64,000 bases of DNA from Datnioides undecimradiatus (GCA_008933995.1 WARS01003070.1:162501-226500); one strand, 5' to 3'; positions 48,681-64,000 are shown, counted from the first letter of the stretch. Translations and numbers: made by a program. The notes: generated by a model from the letters alone, not told the origin.

Positions 48681-49271
48681 CAGTGGTACCTTGACTTACG
48701 AGTGTCTCAACTAACGAGTTTTTTGAGATACGAGCCGTCTCTCGGCCGATTTTTTGCTTTGAGTCGCGAGCTAAGATTCAGGTTACGAGCCAGCTTCAGA
48801 TACCTGCACCGCTAGTTGGCATAGGGAACGCCACAGTGAACGCCGTAACATCCGCCCAGCATCCCGTGTCTCACTCGATAGCCAGACAGCTGCAGATGAA
48901 AGTGTGGTGAAAAGGGCAAAAATCAGTGAATAAGATTCAGTTGTTCAGTTCAGCCTCTCTCCTCCACCTCCATCAGCATCCTCAAGTCGTCTGATCTCCA
49001 AAGTAAATGCTGTACATTACACTTAATAAAAACAGTTTATTGCAGTACATTCTATGGTATTGTTTTTTATACAATACTCGTTATTTATAAGTACACTTTT
49101 CTTATTTAAAAACATGTAACAAAAATAAAATTGCTGTGTTTTTTGGGGGCCCGGAATGGATTAATGGCATTTCAATTTATTTCAATGGGGAAAATAGATC
49201 TGACATAGGAGTAATTTGAGTTACGAGCTCCGTCACGGAACAAATTAAACTCGTAAGTCAAGGCACCACTG
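48681..49271. mobile_element. 591-base Tc1/mariner-pogo type non-autonomous element
   Basis: Left end CAGTGGTACCTTGACTTACG and right end (complement) CAGTGGTGCCTTGACTTACG match with one difference, continuing for 23 bases. TA flanks both ends (48679-48680 and 49272-49273), the target duplication of the Tc1/mariner superfamily. The TTACGAG-rich ends resemble pogo/Tigger elements. No transposase frame remains. Confidence 0.88.
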
Positions 49272-50391
49272 TATGTTCCTTTAAGCTGTTTACTGAATGA
49301 GGCGCTGAGCTCCTGCTGCCTCATGAAAACATGAATATGAATCTAAATCAGCGTTTATCATCAGTATTCAAATCATGAAAACATGAAAACCTTGTGTTTA
49401 TTGACAGTTTAGGTTTTAACAATGATTTTATTTTGTTTGTTGTGTTTTTCAGCTCATTTCCACAGTTCAGGGTCATCAAGGACTAAATTAAAGTGAATGT
49501 TGTTTAATAATTTTCACAATATTAATAATCTGGCATTTGGAGATATGTGAAAGATGAAAATTAATTGCTGGATTCATTGAAGTCGATCAGAATCAGTCAT
49601 TTATTGATGGTTGTGTGTTGTCATCAGAGTCCGTGTGTCAGCCCCGTCCAGGCCTCCGGCTCCTGCTCTCTGTGCTCTGATTGGTCACAGCGGCTGTGAC
49701 TCATGAATCAGCTCTGACTCGGCGTATTGACCTCTGGCCATCAGCTGATTTACATGTTGACCCCTGTGACGTGCCTATACTGAATCAGGAGGAGGCTACG
49801 AGCATCTGGGGACACAGAGGAGGAGGAGGGTCTGTCTACGGAGGCCTGAGAGGGACAAAGGAGGATGGAGGAAGACATCAGGAGTAATCTGGATTAGAGC
49901 AGCTGCCGTCAGGTCAGATTACAGGAAGTCATGTTGGGCCAATCAGAGCAATCAGCAGGGAAAGCAACAGGTGCAGCTACACCTGTGATACAGCTGCCAC
50001 ATGCAGGTGAGAACACCTGTACAGCTGCAGAACTGACTCATCTGGATCACACAGGTGAAGCTGAAGATTGTTTATTTATTTACTATGTACTATGCTTCTG
50101 TTGTTTATCCACAACAATCACACTGTTTAATCATCATGAGACTCATCTGTAAATGAACACAAGAACCAAGCTTTTTAAATTCAATCTGAGGAAAATTCAT
50201 TTTGTTTTATTTTTGTTTATGTTTCTCATTGATGTCAGTAGATTTGTACTTGAGCAAATAACAACAACAATAACAATAACAATAATATTAACAATAACTT
50301 ATTCATGTTGCACCTTTCATAACCAAGTCACAACCCGCTTTGGGTTACAAACATGTAGGTGACGGTGCAGACGAGGTCGTTCGTCATTACG

Positions 50392-52421
50392 TTAATTAAT
50401 GAAATGGTGAGGAAACGAGACCATGCTTATGATCAGGATGATCTGGATGATCAGTGACACTGAGCGCTTAGGAAGGTGATTGCTTTCGGAAAGAAGCTGT
50501 CCCTGAACTGGTTTGTCCTGGTTCTGGGGGCAGCAGGTCAAACAGGGGGAACCCGGGGTGGGAACTGTCTCCAAGATGTGCTCAGCCGTGGCAGTGAGGC
50601 AGTGGGAGGTGTAGATGGCCTCGGGGGGGCACCCGATGATCTTCTCCGCTGTGCTGATCACTCTCAGGAGCCTCTTCCTATCTGCCTTGGTGCAGTGGGA
50701 GTACCACACTGTGATGTAGTAGGTTAGGAGGCTCTCAATGGAAGAAGGTCACCAGTAGCTTCTCTCCTATGTTGTTTCTCCATAGCTCCCTCAGGAAATG
50801 TAGTTGCTGCTGTGCCTTCTTAGTGACCGCAGATATTTGCAGGCCAAGAGAGGTCAGCAGAGATCACGGTGCCGGTGGGGTCTGCTCTGTTTTTCCGGAA
50901 GTCCAGGATGATCTCTTTTGTTTTTGTGGTGTTCAGGAACAGGTTGTTGTCTGAACACCATGCTGTTAGTTTCCAGATCTGATCTCTGTAGGCAGACTCG
51001 TCTTCCCCTGAGATCAGACCCACTAACGTTGTGTCATCTGCGAACTTCAGTCATAGGTGTACAGGCAGTATAGCAGGGGGCTCAGCACACACCCCTGTGG
51101 GGAGCCTGTGCTGAGTGTGCGGGTGGAGGATGAGTGGGGTCCTAGTTTAACTGTCTGAGGCCAGTTTATAAGGAAGTCACTGACCCAGGAGCAGGTGGGT
51201 GGAGGGAGTCCCAGGTGAGACAGTTTGTTGATCACGATCTCTGGGATAATTGTGTTGAATGCTGAGCTGAAATCAATGAAGAGCATCCTGACATAACTCT
51301 CCCATTGATTCAGGTGGCTCAGCGCGGTGTGAAGGGCTATGGCTATGGTGTCTTCAGTGGATCTGTTCGCTCTGTGGGTGAACTGGTGTGGGTCGAAGGT
51401 GTGGGGTAGGCAGGATTTGATGTGTCGTAGGACCAGCTGTCCAAGCACTTGGCGATGATGGGCGTGAGTGCTATGGGGTGGTGGTCATTTAGGCTGTGGA
51501 TGATTTTTTTGGCACTGGGATGATTGTGGTGGACTTCAGGCACGATGGAACAGTGGCCTGTTGAGGTTGAAGATGGTTGAAGATGGAGAAGACTTGTGAG
51601 AGCTGGTTGGCACAAGCCTTGAGTACCTTGCCAGGTAAGAAGCTGTTCAGCTCCTCCGCTGAGGAGCTGTGGTGTTCTCTGAAGTTCATACACTCAGGTA
51701 TTTTACCTTTCAGACAAATGTTTGGATTACACCTTCACACCTTCAAATGATGTACAGCTTTCAGTGACAAACCCACTCATCCACACAGACACACACTTTT
51801 CCAAATCGTTCATATTCAATTTCATACATTTTTCATCATCCACTCTGAACGCTGAGAATGCTTTGTTCATATGTCCTGCAGAGACGAGATGATAAAAACA
51901 GTTTCTGTAGAAACAAAGGTGAAATATAATAGTGCTGAAATGTGCTGAAGCTAGGCTTAGGTGTAGGACTGATTATTAAACCTGAGTGGTAGATCGCTGC
52001 CACTCCTCCTCTTCGGCCTGTGCTTCGAGGAATATGGTGATTAATGTGACTGGCAGGGATTGGCTCGTTCAGACTGACGTATTCTTCCTCCTGCAGCCAG
52101 GTCTCAGTAAGACAACATAAATCAATGTGATGATTGGTAATCAAATCATTTACTAACACAGATTCAGACGTTTAATAATCCACATTTTATTGTGGTGTGT
52201 TTAGGTCCAGATAACGTGGTGGTATTAATTCTTGTGAGGCTTTTATGAATAACATCTCTTGCATTAATAGTTTGGGTGGACGGGGAACAGGCACAGTCTC
52301 TATAGGAAACTGGGGGTAGTGGTGATTGTGGGAGGGTGACAGCTCTAAAGAAACTCCAGAGAAGCGTGTAGGACTGCAGCTCTGCTGTGTGGTCTCTGCT
52401 CTGGTTTGTCAGGTCATCCAT
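50392..52421 (-). mobile_element. broken non-LTR retrotransposon (LINE), CR1/L2/Rex1 group
   Basis: Read on the minus strand, order is conserved. An endonuclease remnant (52160-51960, motif HHIDLCCLTETWL) is followed by reverse transcriptase (about 51690-51047, motifs [22 protein letters not shown] and [16 protein letters not shown]) and a C-terminal part (51023-50392, motif WCSDNNLFLNTTKTKE). The endonuclease is cut short before the reverse transcriptase. The reading frame shifts several times and is split across at least five open pieces. The YADD/FADD block is not intact, so the copy is dead. Family placement is from memory of motif style and is tentative. Confidence 0.85.
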
Positions 52422-53050
52422 AGTGGTGTGCGATACTGCAAGATTTGGTACTTATCCGATACCAAGTAAATACCAGGCCAGTATAACCAATACCTTTTAA
52501 TAATTAAGGTTGATGCATCATCAAAGTGCTGAATCTGAATTTTCATGACCTTTAAGAGTTTTTGTGATTTTTCCTTTGGTTTATTAATTAGTTAAAGCCC
52601 AGGACAGAGTTTGGTCAAAGTTTACAGGTAAATAGAAAATACTTTATTATCATAACAAACGTGTTTGTTCAGAAACAACAGAACAGTAACAGTTTTCCCC
52701 ATACATCATCATGTCTGGGTTGTGTTCTTAAATAAACAAAGTGCACAAACTTATCACTGGAGAACAAATGAAAACAATGTTTTTCAGGCAGAGTGATCAG
52801 AAACTGCAACACAGAGATTAAATCAAACTTCTTGGTACAGCATCAAAACAACAGGAGGAGCACAGTGCGCCTGCGCCGCGCTGTGACAGCAGCAGCAGCA
52901 CTGACACAGGCGGCAGGTCGCCTCTGATGAACCCGCAGCAGCGCAAACAGGAGAGAAGCTGAAGCTAAAGCATCGATCTCACTACACTGGTACCGAGCAA
53001 TATCAATACCAACGTTGGTATCGATGTTAACCATTTGGATCGATCCACCT
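52422..53050. mobile_element. probable hAT-like repeat remnant
   Basis: Begins TAGTGGTGTGCGATACTGCA and shows TTGGTACTTATCCGATACCA near its left end; the right end has GGTATCGATGTTAACC and GATCGATCCACCTG. The ends are loosely inverted (GATACCA versus TGGTATC). A CpG-rich stretch with GCAGCAGCAG (52858-52950) lies inside. No flanking duplication could be fixed, so the limits are approximate. Confidence 0.45.
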
Positions 53051-53640
53051 GTCTTTCCTAATGAGACCAGGTTTTCCCCAAAATGTTTTATCTACAAAGG
53101 CCACGTCGTTTGCTGGACACCACCTTGACAGCCAGCGATGGGATGACGACATGTGGCTAAACATGTCAAGTTGGGCAGGGGTCCAGAGAAAACTACAGAG
53201 TCCGACACTGTTTTGGCAAACTTACACACCGACTCTACTTAATGTCGATGACATGAATAATAACTTGCTGTCACTAACCTTATCCTTCCACTTACTTGAC
53301 AAGTGAGACACTGGAGCCGCCCCCTGGCAGCTGCGATGTCACTGCAGAGTGTATGAAATGTAAAAAGGGAGCTGTGCGTGTGCGTGTGAAATCCTGGTGT
53401 TTGATAAAACTAAACAATATTTTAATTGAATTCCACCAATCGGTTTGATGTTTGTTTGTTTGTTTGTTGTTTTGTTTTTATAAACAGACTTCAAAGGAAC
53501 TGATCGTGTCACAGAAAAAAACTTAAGGACTGTATCGATCCATCTGCTGTCGATTAGCTGCTCTGTCATCTCTGCCATCGTCTTTTATTGTCTAACGCAT
53601 CCCACAATCCTTTGCGCTTCAAAATAGTTGCCAGTCATTG

Positions 53641-53752
53641 TAGGAGCGAGCAGACTGAGGTGAGCGGAAGTTTCTCTGCAGGTAAACCGTGTTTTTGCTT
53701 CAGCTCGGCGGGTTTTCGGTCCTGACCGTGAACTCTTTGTCTTCCAGACACC
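53641..53752 (+). promoter_or_regulatory. 5' UTR/promoter region of psmd3
   Basis: GC-richer sequence directly before the psmd3 ATG with no TATA box. CTTCCAG|ACACC just before the ATG could be an acceptor, so a short 5' UTR intron is possible but not shown. Confidence 0.4.
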
Positions 53753-58178
<4,426 letters not shown>

Positions 58179-58331
58179 TCCTCTCTCCTCACTTCCTGTG
58201 CAGACAGGAAGCAGTTGTGTGTTTGCATGTTGATGCTAATAGATCAGTTATTACCCATAATCCCCCTCTCCTCTGCTCTCTTTCCTGTTGAAATCTCTGA
58301 ACTCTACTGTTTAATGTTGCTCTCACTCACA

Positions 58332-58337
58332 AATAAA
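58332..58337 (+). terminator. polyadenylation signal of psmd3
   Basis: AATAAA 154 bases after the stop codon, followed by a GT/T-rich element (TTGGTTTTGTTTATGTGTGT). Confidence 0.8.
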
Positions 58338-59856
58338 GGACATGTTGGTTTTGTTTATGTGTGTCTGTGGTTTTCTGGATAATGTAGTTCTGTTCTCTGA
58401 GCCAAGCTGCACACAGTGAAGTGTTTAGATACATTAACAGCTCACGCCAGAGATGAGAGTTACCATGGCAACAGACTGTAGTCATGGTGACACTGCAGCA
58501 ACTGACTGCAGAACACGTTAATATGTGCTAATGGATATGTTTGTCCTACACAGGCTGCTGTACCACAGCTTCAGTAAACAGGCTGTAGTTGAGTGAAGAA
58601 GCACTGTCAACAATATCAGGAACAGCCTTGTGATTGGTTCCTCACACAGTTTCTTATGAATCCTGTCGTCTGATTGGCTGGTGTTGAAGGCGGACTGTTC
58701 AGAGTATGCTTCCCAGCAGCCTCGGCTGTCTGAGCTCCTCCAGCTGTGATGACACAAACATTTCATAACATCCAACAAACCTGTGAGTCAGCAAAACCCC
58801 CGCTCCACCTCCCGTTCAGAGCTGTCACAGCGTGGAACTGAAGCGCCTGAACGTGAGAACGGAAAAGTTTCATTTCCGAGCTTTTCCCGGTTTGAAGTCA
58901 CCTCACTCCTCCGGTAACGACCTCTGGCTTCATTCAGGTTCAAACCCGAGTCTTCATCTCATCATTTCTCCTCTCGCCGCGTCTTTCGACCACTTCTCAT
59001 GGTCTTCTCTGCAGAAGGATGAGGATCGCTGAGTGTATGAGCCGATGACACCGAAGGCTGCGGTCGAAAGCCCAGGAAAAGGAATCGAATAAGGGAACCT
59101 TGAATTCAGAATATTTGATCACAGGCTCGTGAACCTGAGACAGCAAAGTGTTTCTGTCATTTCACACGTTATTATTATTACAATTAATAATAATATTACT
59201 GGGTGAAAGACAAGACGTAATATTGCTGTCCAAAGGCCATTTATTTAAAATGAAAAGATAAACATTTGTAAATGTAATGTTAAATTATGCAGCTCTTACC
59301 CTTCTTTTCACCCAAAAATATTTGTGTTGCATTGTATTTATTCAGCTTTAAAAGGCCATTTTAAAAGCACATCACATGATCATAATCATGTGACAGTGTG
59401 TGATGTCACAAAGAAAACACTTTGAAGGCCCTCTATCATTGTGAGATGAGTAAATCTCATGAGTAAAGCTCATCAAAAACCTTGTCCTTCAGTACAACAC
59501 AGAAAACATACATTTAATGTTATTGTATAAAAAGCTATTGATAAGATGAAAAGTAAGGATAATCTTTACAGATCAAAGTAGTTACTGTATTTAGGTGACC
59601 AAAGAACTGCCTGTTAAATATGTTTATGTTTGAAATCAGTCCTTCAGTATAACACTTTTGTCATTCAGTGCAACAAAAAATGTTACACCACAATGTCATC
59701 TGTTATGCTGAATGAGAGTAGCTTTATCCCAATTTTTAACACTAGTTGACATTTAATCATGCAATTCATAAATTTACTTGTATTAATGCTGTGTATTATC
59801 ATTTTTAACTATTTGTCATTTTAATGTATTTAAGGCATATTATCTTTACAATGTAG

Positions 59857-60897
59857 GTGCCATTGTCTAATAAGGAGAGGGCAGCACGACACAGACAAGA
59901 CATTAATGCAGATCCAGTCTCTAGGGCAGAAAGACTGGCCAGAAGAAACGCGAGGTATTGTTTTCATGGTTTAATGCTACTGACTTGAATAACACTTAAA
60001 GGGGACATATTATAAAACAGGTTTTTCTTGCCTGTACATATTTAAACTAGTCCCCCTCAGCCGACCAGCTCAGAGACTGAGAAAAGCAACAGGTCCTGCA
60101 TCGTCTCTGCAGCCCACCCTCTGGTAAAATGGGTCCTACAGGCCGTTCAGACTCAGCTGCTGTCGTTAGTAACCACAGGAGTGATGTACATAGGCCGTCC
60201 TCCTCTGAGTGAAACCACTGAGGGGGGCGTTCATCCCGCTAGGTGAAGCTCGCTGTTTCCAGCGGTAAGATAGATGCAGACTGCTCTGTTGTTGGCTGTA
60301 AACACCAACACAATGCCTATATTCTGTCCCAGCCCCAGAGACCAGAGGAGACCGTGGCTGCGTTTTATTCTTTCCAACCGTCTCCTCCGCTGTTCGCCGT
60401 CACATTCTGGGTCGGAGCTGTAGCGTACAGCCGGGGCTGCTCGTCGGGAGCGGCAGCCATGTTGGATACCGGTCCTGCACCGCTCTGCACCCTCCCCTTC
60501 CATAGTCATTCAGGCAGCCAATCAGTGCAGCGTCTCATTATCAGAGCCTCCCCGCCCACTCAGAGCTCTGCATAGATAATGAAGGTAGAGAGTGTCAGAC
60601 TGCAGACCCTCCTCAGAGGCTGAACTTCAGAGTTCTGCTGCTAAAAAGTTCAAAAGCTTGTTTTAAAGACATCCAGGACCTGTTTAAACAGCTTTATACT
60701 TTATAGTACAATTATTATTATTATTAACATTAGCAATAAAATTGTAAAAAAAACCAAAACATGTTTGAGAGAGAAACTTTAAACCGGCTACTGATAAGAC
60801 TACTAATAATGTTCATTTGAAGCAAATTCTACCCTGTGCCTGTGACATAACTGTTATTTTTTTTAATGTTTTAGCTATCAGAGAAGAAAGAAGGATG
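59857..60897 (+). pseudogene. two exon fragments of an unnamed Arg/Lys-rich family
   Basis: Exon-like 59857-59954 (acceptor ATGTAG, donor GCGAG|GTATTG) translates to PLSNKERAARHRQDINADPV and on to ERLARRN. It resembles a repeated fish protein style, K/RAxRxRxxxxADPxxRxxxLxxxR. A second piece, 60875-60897, continues in matching phase with YQRRKKDG. The first codon is GTG where an ATG might be expected. No further exon is recognised, so this is probably a decayed copy, perhaps transposon-derived. Function unknown. Confidence 0.45.
59996..60720. repeat. dispersed repeat starting AAAGGGGACATATTAT
   Basis: The start resembles a common fish repeat that opens AAAGGGGACATATTAT. Inside, the plus frame near 60270-60370 gives DADCSVVGCKHQH, with C-x4-C spacing reminiscent of the start of a THAP-type zinc finger. 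The right end could not be matched to an inverted copy. It lies between the two exon fragments at 59857 and 60875. Confidence 0.45.
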
Positions 60898-61591
60898 GTA
60901 GGTTGGTGATGGAATTTTTTTTGACAATTTTATAACTTAGTAGCTAAGTAGATGAAGTACTAATGAAACTTCATCAGACTATCATTGGTTCTTGCTCAAG
61001 GGATCACATTTAATCAAAATTTGTGGGTCATTCAGTGGAACAAACTATTGTCATACAGTATAAAACCAGTATTTTATTTTAAAACACAATAATGTTGTTT
61101 TATTGGCTCAGAGATACAAAAACAAATCTTAAAGAATGCACTGAAAGATATTTAAGTATATAAGTATTTATAAGTATAAGTAAATATAAGTATTTTATCT
61201 TTTTTCAGAGTAAGGCAGAATGTTTATGTACAAAACCTTCAACAAATTTTGAGTTGCACCTTTGACACATCAAATACGGGATATATGAAATAAAATAATG
61301 GCATTTTTAAGGGGTAGTTGTGTTTCTGCTAGTCTAATCATGGATAAATCTTGTAATTATGAATAATATGTACTTTTTTTAATTAAAGGAAAACACGTAT
61401 GTTATATTGAATGGCAATTTACTAGGGCACATTCACATGAATCACAATAAAAAGAAATTATTGGCTTTATTCTTAAATATAACAAATACAAGGGCATAGG
61501 TGACACTCCAATAAAGATAAAAATGCCTTCTAGGGAGCTGTGATTTACTTTTTTGCTACTCTGAAAACCTTATACGTCTTTGACCCTATTA

Positions 61592-61592
61592 C

Positions 61593-61648
<56 letters not shown>

Positions 61649-61667
61649 CAACAATAATAATAATAAA
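61592..61667. repeat. (TAA)n microsatellite
   Basis: About 75 bases of TAA triplets with an internal CAA patch. Confidence 0.95.
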
Positions 61668-62059
61668 GGCGTGAGACATTTACTGCAGTGAAGTCTGATG
61701 ATGGCGGTGATGATGATGGTGATGATGTGCTTCCTCTGCAGCAGCAGGAAATAAAATATCTGAAACATGTTTGAGTTTCTGCTGACTCAGTTTTTCCCAG
61801 ATTTCTTAAAGAGCAGAAACATGGCGACACACAGGAAGTGAAGCAGAATAGATCACACACGCGCGCGCACAGAAACACACACACACGCGGATCAATCAAC
61901 ACGTTTCTGATGAACCAATTGACCGACTTTTGATTTGACAGGAAAACACAGCGAAAACTAACGCTTCATTTCTCCTTCCGGTGACTCGGATCTGTTACAA
62001 AGTGACTAACGTGGCTTAACTGTCGAAATAAAGGTGTAAAGTCACGTGTTTTACCGACA

Positions 62060-62343
62060 GCAGGTGAGACCACTGCAGGTTTCCGCGTGCGCGCCCCGCC
62101 GCGGCTCCGCTGCGCATCCGCTGCTTGTGACGCAACAAGTTTTCTGAAGCTTCGTCACTTCGGGATTTATCGGTATGACTGCGAGCGGTGACGGTGCTGA
62201 CGGAGCCCGTCAATGGAAAATCCCGCAGGAGCCAGTGCAGATAAAAGCTCCAACCTACTGCAAATGGAAGCTGAAGGAGAAGTTACCGAGTCTCCCGGCG
62301 AACAGACCCCGACACCGACAGACCGACAGCCTCCCTGACAGAC
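62060..62343 (+). promoter_or_regulatory. CpG-rich promoter and 5' UTR of csf3
   Basis: GC-rich block (about 62080-62160) upstream of the csf3 start. It includes CTTGTGACGCAACAAG (62124-62139), which contains a C/EBP-like half TGACGCAAC. Known CSF3 promoters use C/EBP sites; use of this one is inference. An ATG at 62175 opens an upstream frame overlapping the csf3 start. Confidence 0.5.
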
Positions 62344-63811
62344 ATGAACCCCCTGACAGGTAAGAACAGACTTTCAGTCACGGTGATGAGAAGGCGAGTT
62401 ACAGCAGCGGTAACAGAGTCTGGCGGAGGAGTCCACGCGCTCCTCTCCAACTCAGACAGGAAGTTTGCTGCCCTGCTCACCTGAGCAGCACCTGAGCTCA
62501 ACCTGGACTCACCTGAGACCAAACTCATGGGAGGCTGCTGGTGCCAGGCTCAGACTGTATGGAGGCCTGTTGGTGCCAAAACTGATGAGCCGGATTAGAC
62601 ATGTTGATGAGTGTGACGCTCTGCGGAACTACAAACATTCCCATGAGCCTCAGCTGCACTTTGCTGATATTAGCATGCTAACACGCTAAGCTAAGACAGT
62701 GAACTAATAATTACCAGCAGGTTAGCATTGTGAGCATGTTAGCATGCTGAAGCCCATAAGCTCTGTCGCTGTATCCTCCTGACTACCAGGAAAAAAATAT
62801 TGTCCAATACAATTTTTTTAAAATTCCCCAATCTCTGTAAGGTACCAAAGCCACACCCCTTCACATTTGGTATCACTGAAAAGCCCTAAATGTCCTCTGT
62901 AGATAGCAAAAGTTAATTCAGTAGTATAAAGTGGGTGGGAGATATTCAGGTTTTAAAATGTCCTCCACAGAGGACAAATTTGAACTACTGGTAGTCAGGA
63001 AGGTATGGAGCCTGGCTGCTAGCATGACGGCTAACCATCTCTGCTAACTTCCTGTTAGCTCCTCTCTGAAATGAACAGCAAACAGAGGATTTTAAGTTTT
63101 ATGTGAGATCACACTCTGGAGGAACTAACAACTTCATCCAGGTCAAGATTTGTGATATAATGATAATGAAGTTTATAAATGTCAGTGGGTGATTATCACA
63201 GTTCTCTCTTCACTCACTGCCAATGCTTCAGAGCTCATCTGTTCAGCATTTATTAGCTTCTAGCTCCTAACTGCTTATGAAAAGGTGTCTTCTGGAAGAG
63301 GATAGTAACAACAACAACAACAACAACAACAATAATAATAGTTTTCATCATTTATTTTTTGTTTTCATGCTGAATGTGTTTAGCCTCTGTTCTCTGAACT
63401 GTTGGGAAATAACCAATGCTTCTCTCTTCAGTCATCGTCCTGCTGCACTACTTCCTGTTTGCTGCTCTGGTCCAATCAGCTCCCGTCAGCTCGTCAGACC
63501 GTTCGTTGGCGTTCAGAGAGGCGGCCGAGCGAGCGAAGGCGCTGGTGGAGAAAATCCTGAAAGACATCCCTGCCGTGCACTCCGCCGCCATCACCGTGGA
63601 GGTGAGCAAGAGATCTGATTCGCTGCTTCAACTTGTCTCTGCCTCTCTTCTCCTCAGCGCGTCAGTAACCTCCTTCTGCTCTGCTCAGGGTTTGACCCTT
63701 GACTCCTCCACACAGACGACAAACCTGCAGATGATGGTGACGTCACTGCGCTTCCCCGCTGGCCCTGTCCTCAAGCCGCTGTCTGATAGCTTCACACTGG
63801 TCAGTCTGCAG

Positions 63812-63860
<49 letters not shown>

Positions 63861-64000
63861 CAGATCACCTGTACCAATGAGCTGTGTGTCGCCTCCTGCA
63901 GGATGTCTGTGTGAGCCGCATGATGGCGGGCAGCCGGCTGTACCAGGGGCTGCTGGGAGTTTTGTCTGGCAGACTGAGCGGACTAAACGACCTGCGTGCC
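62344..64000 (+). CDS. csf3: granulocyte colony-stimulating factor, 5' part (runs off the window)
   Basis: Secreted four-helix cytokine that drives neutrophil production through the CSF3 receptor. Exons seen: 62344-62359, 63432-63601, 63689-63799 and 63902 to beyond 64000; 132 codons are visible. The donor phases (1, 0, 0) match the five-exon plan of the IL-6/CSF3 group. Residues 1 to about 21 are a signal peptide (MNPLTVIVLLHYFLFAALVQ), with cleavage likely before APVSS. Helix A is probably REAAERAKALVEKILKDIP. Position directly after psmd3 supports the identity, since PSMD3 and CSF3 are neighbours in human. The last helix and stop codon lie outside the window. Teleosts often have two csf3 copies, and which one this is cannot be told. 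Confidence 0.92.
62665..62755. repeat. TTAGCATGCTAA-type repeat in csf3 intron 1
   Basis: ATTAGCATGCTAACACGC and GTTAGCATGCTGAAGC within 90 bases. Confidence 0.6.
62774..63003. mobile_element. 230-base inverted-repeat element in csf3 intron 1
   Basis: Left end TCCTCCTGACTACCAG and right end (complement) CCTTCCTGACTACCAG differ only near the tip. Both are flanked by TA (62772-62773 and 63004-63005), suggesting a Tc1/mariner-type miniature element. No coding capacity. Confidence 0.72.
63306..63340. repeat. (AAC)n / (AAT)n microsatellite
   Basis: Eight or more AAC triplets followed by AAT triplets, in csf3 intron 1. Confidence 0.93.
63813..63855. repeat. (GT)n microsatellite
   Basis: About 42 bases of GT in the 102-base csf3 intron 3, taking up much of that intron. 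Confidence 0.95.

Larger units (their letters stand above)
46492..53640. other. intergenic spacer dominated by mobile elements
   Basis: No host gene recognised between perforin and psmd3. It holds TTAGCATGC words (46868-46910), two GT microsatellites, a 591-base inverted-repeat element, a broken LINE and a hAT-like repeat. A TGACTCATGAATCA word near 49697 resembles an AP-1 site but is unsupported beyond the motif. Confidence 0.6.
58360..62100. other. intergenic between psmd3 and csf3, AT-rich
   Basis: No complete gene. The stretch from about 59.1 to 61.56 kb is AT-rich. It contains two exon fragments of an unnamed family, a repeat between them, and recurring CATTCAGT(A/G)(T/C/G)AAC words (59491, 59642, 59664, 61032). 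A TAA microsatellite lies at 61592-61667. Confidence 0.5.

Overview
The window is vertebrate nuclear DNA, most likely from a teleost fish, probably a spiny-rayed one. The support is: split genes with GT-AG introns, long CA/GT microsatellites, the teleost-wide TTAGCATGCTAA vocabulary, fish-type interspersed repeats, and the vertebrate neighbour pair psmd3-csf3. There are no operons, CRISPR arrays or other prokaryotic features.

Layout. 1-3.8 kb has no gene and is full of simple and palindromic repeats. 3.9-8.05 kb (+) is a complete type I keratin gene with eight coding exons (439 residues). One of its normally undivided exons is split by an 85-base intron. 10.6-12.8 kb (-), with a CpG-rich promoter near 15 kb, is a C2H2 zinc-finger gene (530 residues, eight fingers). 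22.1-24.06 kb (-) holds four exons of a second, two-finger gene. A matching 5' coding exon lies in a CpG island at 32.5-32.9 kb, so this may be one gene of about 11 kb with a duplicated N-terminal module, and perhaps a very long 3' UTR ending near 16.2 kb. 33.3-40.9 kb is repeat-rich with no supported gene.

41.0-46.4 kb (+) is a complete perforin gene (seven coding exons, 568 residues, MACPF and C2 domains). 46.5-53.6 kb is a transposon-rich spacer with a 591-base inverted-repeat element, a broken non-LTR retrotransposon and a hAT-like repeat. 53.75-58.18 kb (+) is a complete psmd3 gene (12 exons, 519 residues, proteasome lid subunit). 58.3-62.1 kb is AT-rich and contains two splice-compatible exon fragments of an unnamed family with a repeat between them. 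62.3 kb to the end (+) is the first four exons of csf3 (G-CSF), cut off by the window edge.

The genes do not form one pathway. The psmd3-csf3 adjacency matches human 17q, where the type I keratin cluster is also found, so the window looks like a piece of that ancestral linkage group with a perforin gene placed beside it. Exon boundaries were set by hand from GT/AG sites and reading phase; every full-length model closes in frame. Transposon family names are tentative because no database search was possible.
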